This document shows positions 63,146 to 64,000 of a stretch of DNA of 64,000 nt, in pieces. Origin of the DNA: Sandarakinorhabdus limnophila DSM 17366 (GTDB lineage Bacteria; Pseudomonadota; Alphaproteobacteria; Sphingomonadales; Sphingomonadaceae); assembly GCF_000420765.1 (NCBI RefSeq), contig NZ_ATVO01000003.1:124001-188000 (forward strand), in the 5' to 3' direction. Position 1 is the first letter of the stretch. Every line of letters begins with the position of its first letter. The notes below the pieces were generated by a model. It was not told the origin of the DNA. It searched no databases and was given only the letters and a program-made list of their open reading frames with translations. A program made the position numbers and the translations under genes.

Positions 63146-64000
63146 CGGGGCGATCGCGCGGCTGGATCGGCCGCCGCCACCTGCGCCAACAGCGGTTCCA
63201 GCCACACCGCCGGATCATCGCCCAGTTCATTGCGCAACGCATCGAGGCGGCGCACGCTCGCTTCGCGCCCCGACAGCACGGTCAGGATTCGGTTGAGGCC
63301 GGTCAGATCGAGCCGGGCGATGACACTGTCGTTGCCGTGCTTGACCAGAAAGCAATGCGACGTGTCGGGCAGGCTGCGCACCAGATCATATTCATGCGCC
63401 GAAAGGCCAAAACCCTCGCGATAATCGGCCGCCTGCGCCTTGGGGTTGGGCATGAAGATCTGCGTCGCCGCCTGTTCGATGATCGCCGGGCCGATCCGGC
63501 TGTCGAGGGCGTCGCGGGCGTTCTGGGTGGCAAAGCCGACAATGCCACCGCGCTTGCGGATGGTTTTCTCCCAATCCCTGATCCGCGCGACAAACACCTC
63601 GTCGTCAAGCGCCTTCCAGCCTTCATCGACGATGATGATCGTCGGCGTGCCATCAAGCCGTTCCTCGACGCGGTGGAACAGATACATCATGGTCGGCGTG
63701 CGCAGCACCGGGTCGTCGAGCAACATCGTCATGTCGAAGCCGATCGACGTGATGCCAAGATCGAGCGCATCGCGTTCATTGTCGAACAGCCAGGCGCGCT
63801 CGCCGCCGTCAACCCAGGCGCCCAGCCGGTGCGCCAGATCACCGGCGCGCGGCCGATCGACCCCACCTAGCAGCTCGCGAAAATAGCGCAGCCGCCGAAA
63901 GCTGGGGTCCGATTCGAAATTGGCATCGACCGCGCGCGCCACCACTTCACGGTCGCCGACGTCCAGTCCGCCGCCGGCCGGCAACAACAGGCGCTCGATC
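63142..64000 (-). CDS. virB4: Type IV secretion ATPase VirB4, C-terminal part (5' end outside window)
   Basis: About 286 residues are present and the frame remains open to base 64000. Visible parts of the ATPase domain are IGFDMTMLLDD, MMYLFHRVEERLDGTPTIIIVDEGWKALDD (Walker B), KRGGIVGFATQNARDAL and FMPNPKAQAADYREGFGLS. VirB4 energises pilus assembly and substrate transfer. The Walker A motif lies upstream of the window. It is the first visible gene of the leftward operon. Confidence 0.95.
   Translation of the reverse strand, partial: IERLLLPAGGGLDVGDREVVARAVDANFESDPSFRRLRYFRELLGGVDRPRAGDLAHRLGAWVDGGERAWLFDNERDALDLGITSIGFDMTMLLDDPVLRTPTMMYLFHRVEERLDGTPTIIIVDEGWKALDDEVFVARIRDWEKTIRKRGGIVGFATQNARDALDSRIGPAIIEQAATQIFMPNPKAQAADYREGFGLSAHEYDLVRSLPDTSHCFLVKHGNDSVIARLDLTGLNRILTVLSGREASVRRLDALRNELGDDPAVWLEPLLAQVAAADPAARSPR

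Overview
This is a GC-rich stretch, roughly two thirds G+C by eye, from an alphaproteobacterial chromosome, most likely a member of the Sphingomonadales. The evidence is a secreted protein resembling the DUF6491 family, a YbjN-domain protein, a TonB receptor with a typical sphingomonad N-terminus, the MarR/ilvE divergent pair and a Vir-type secretion operon. The order is an inference from gene content; the genus cannot be fixed from the sequence alone. No insertion sequence or CRISPR array is visible.

Layout. (1) 1-11566 is mostly housekeeping: the end of ppdK, a small coupled membrane peptide, a hydrolase/oxidoreductase pair, tgt, tlyA, tspO, a UbiK-like protein, YbjN, proC, a di-haem cytochrome c, MarR and ilvE. 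A truncated secreted-protein gene abuts tgt. (2) 11552-28414 is a surface-polysaccharide island. rfbF, rfbG and rfbH make a CDP-4-keto-3,6-dideoxyhexose intermediate. A thiamine-diphosphate enzyme, an epimerase/reductase, a NeuB-like synthase and a HAD phosphatase could elaborate it, possibly to a branched sugar of the yersiniose type. Wza- and Wzz-like export proteins and a GtrA/GtrB/GtrC-like trio follow in the same operon. (3) 28415-32157 is decaying capsule territory: an AT-rich spacer, a multiply frameshifted SDR pseudogene, an intact LTA-synthase-like sulfatase and a kpsS pseudogene with two lesions.

(4) 32278-46333 is an apparently undescribed catabolic supercluster. It holds a CitE-like lyase, tRNA-Gln, two MetE-like zinc methyltransferases facing each other, a citryl-CoA-lyase-like protein, a class III CoA transferase, an IclR regulator, a TonB receptor, WrbA, a VOC protein, an alpha/beta hydrolase, a second CoA transferase, a crotonase lacking the usual catalytic glutamates, and a quinone oxidoreductase. 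Two nearly identical double palindromes (TTCG-N5-CGAA twice, with a 19-bp period) lie upstream of the citryl-CoA lyase/CoA-transferase divergon and of the TonB operon. They are the probable IclR operators and tie the region into one regulon. I regard this as the best candidate for a new system.

(5) 46326-54188 carries an XRE/MmyB-type regulator, an NHL-repeat secreted protein, a divergent epmA/efp pair, an exported KatG, gene remnants (L,D-transpeptidase tail, nuclease head) and a small secreted protein. (6) 54189-55128 has no convincing gene. (7) 55129-58226 is a coupled DUF1800/DUF1501 pair. (8) 58251-64000 is a type IV secretion operon read leftward as virB4-virB6-virB8-virB9-virB10-virB11. 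It has no virB5 or virB7 in the interval and virB4 runs off the window.
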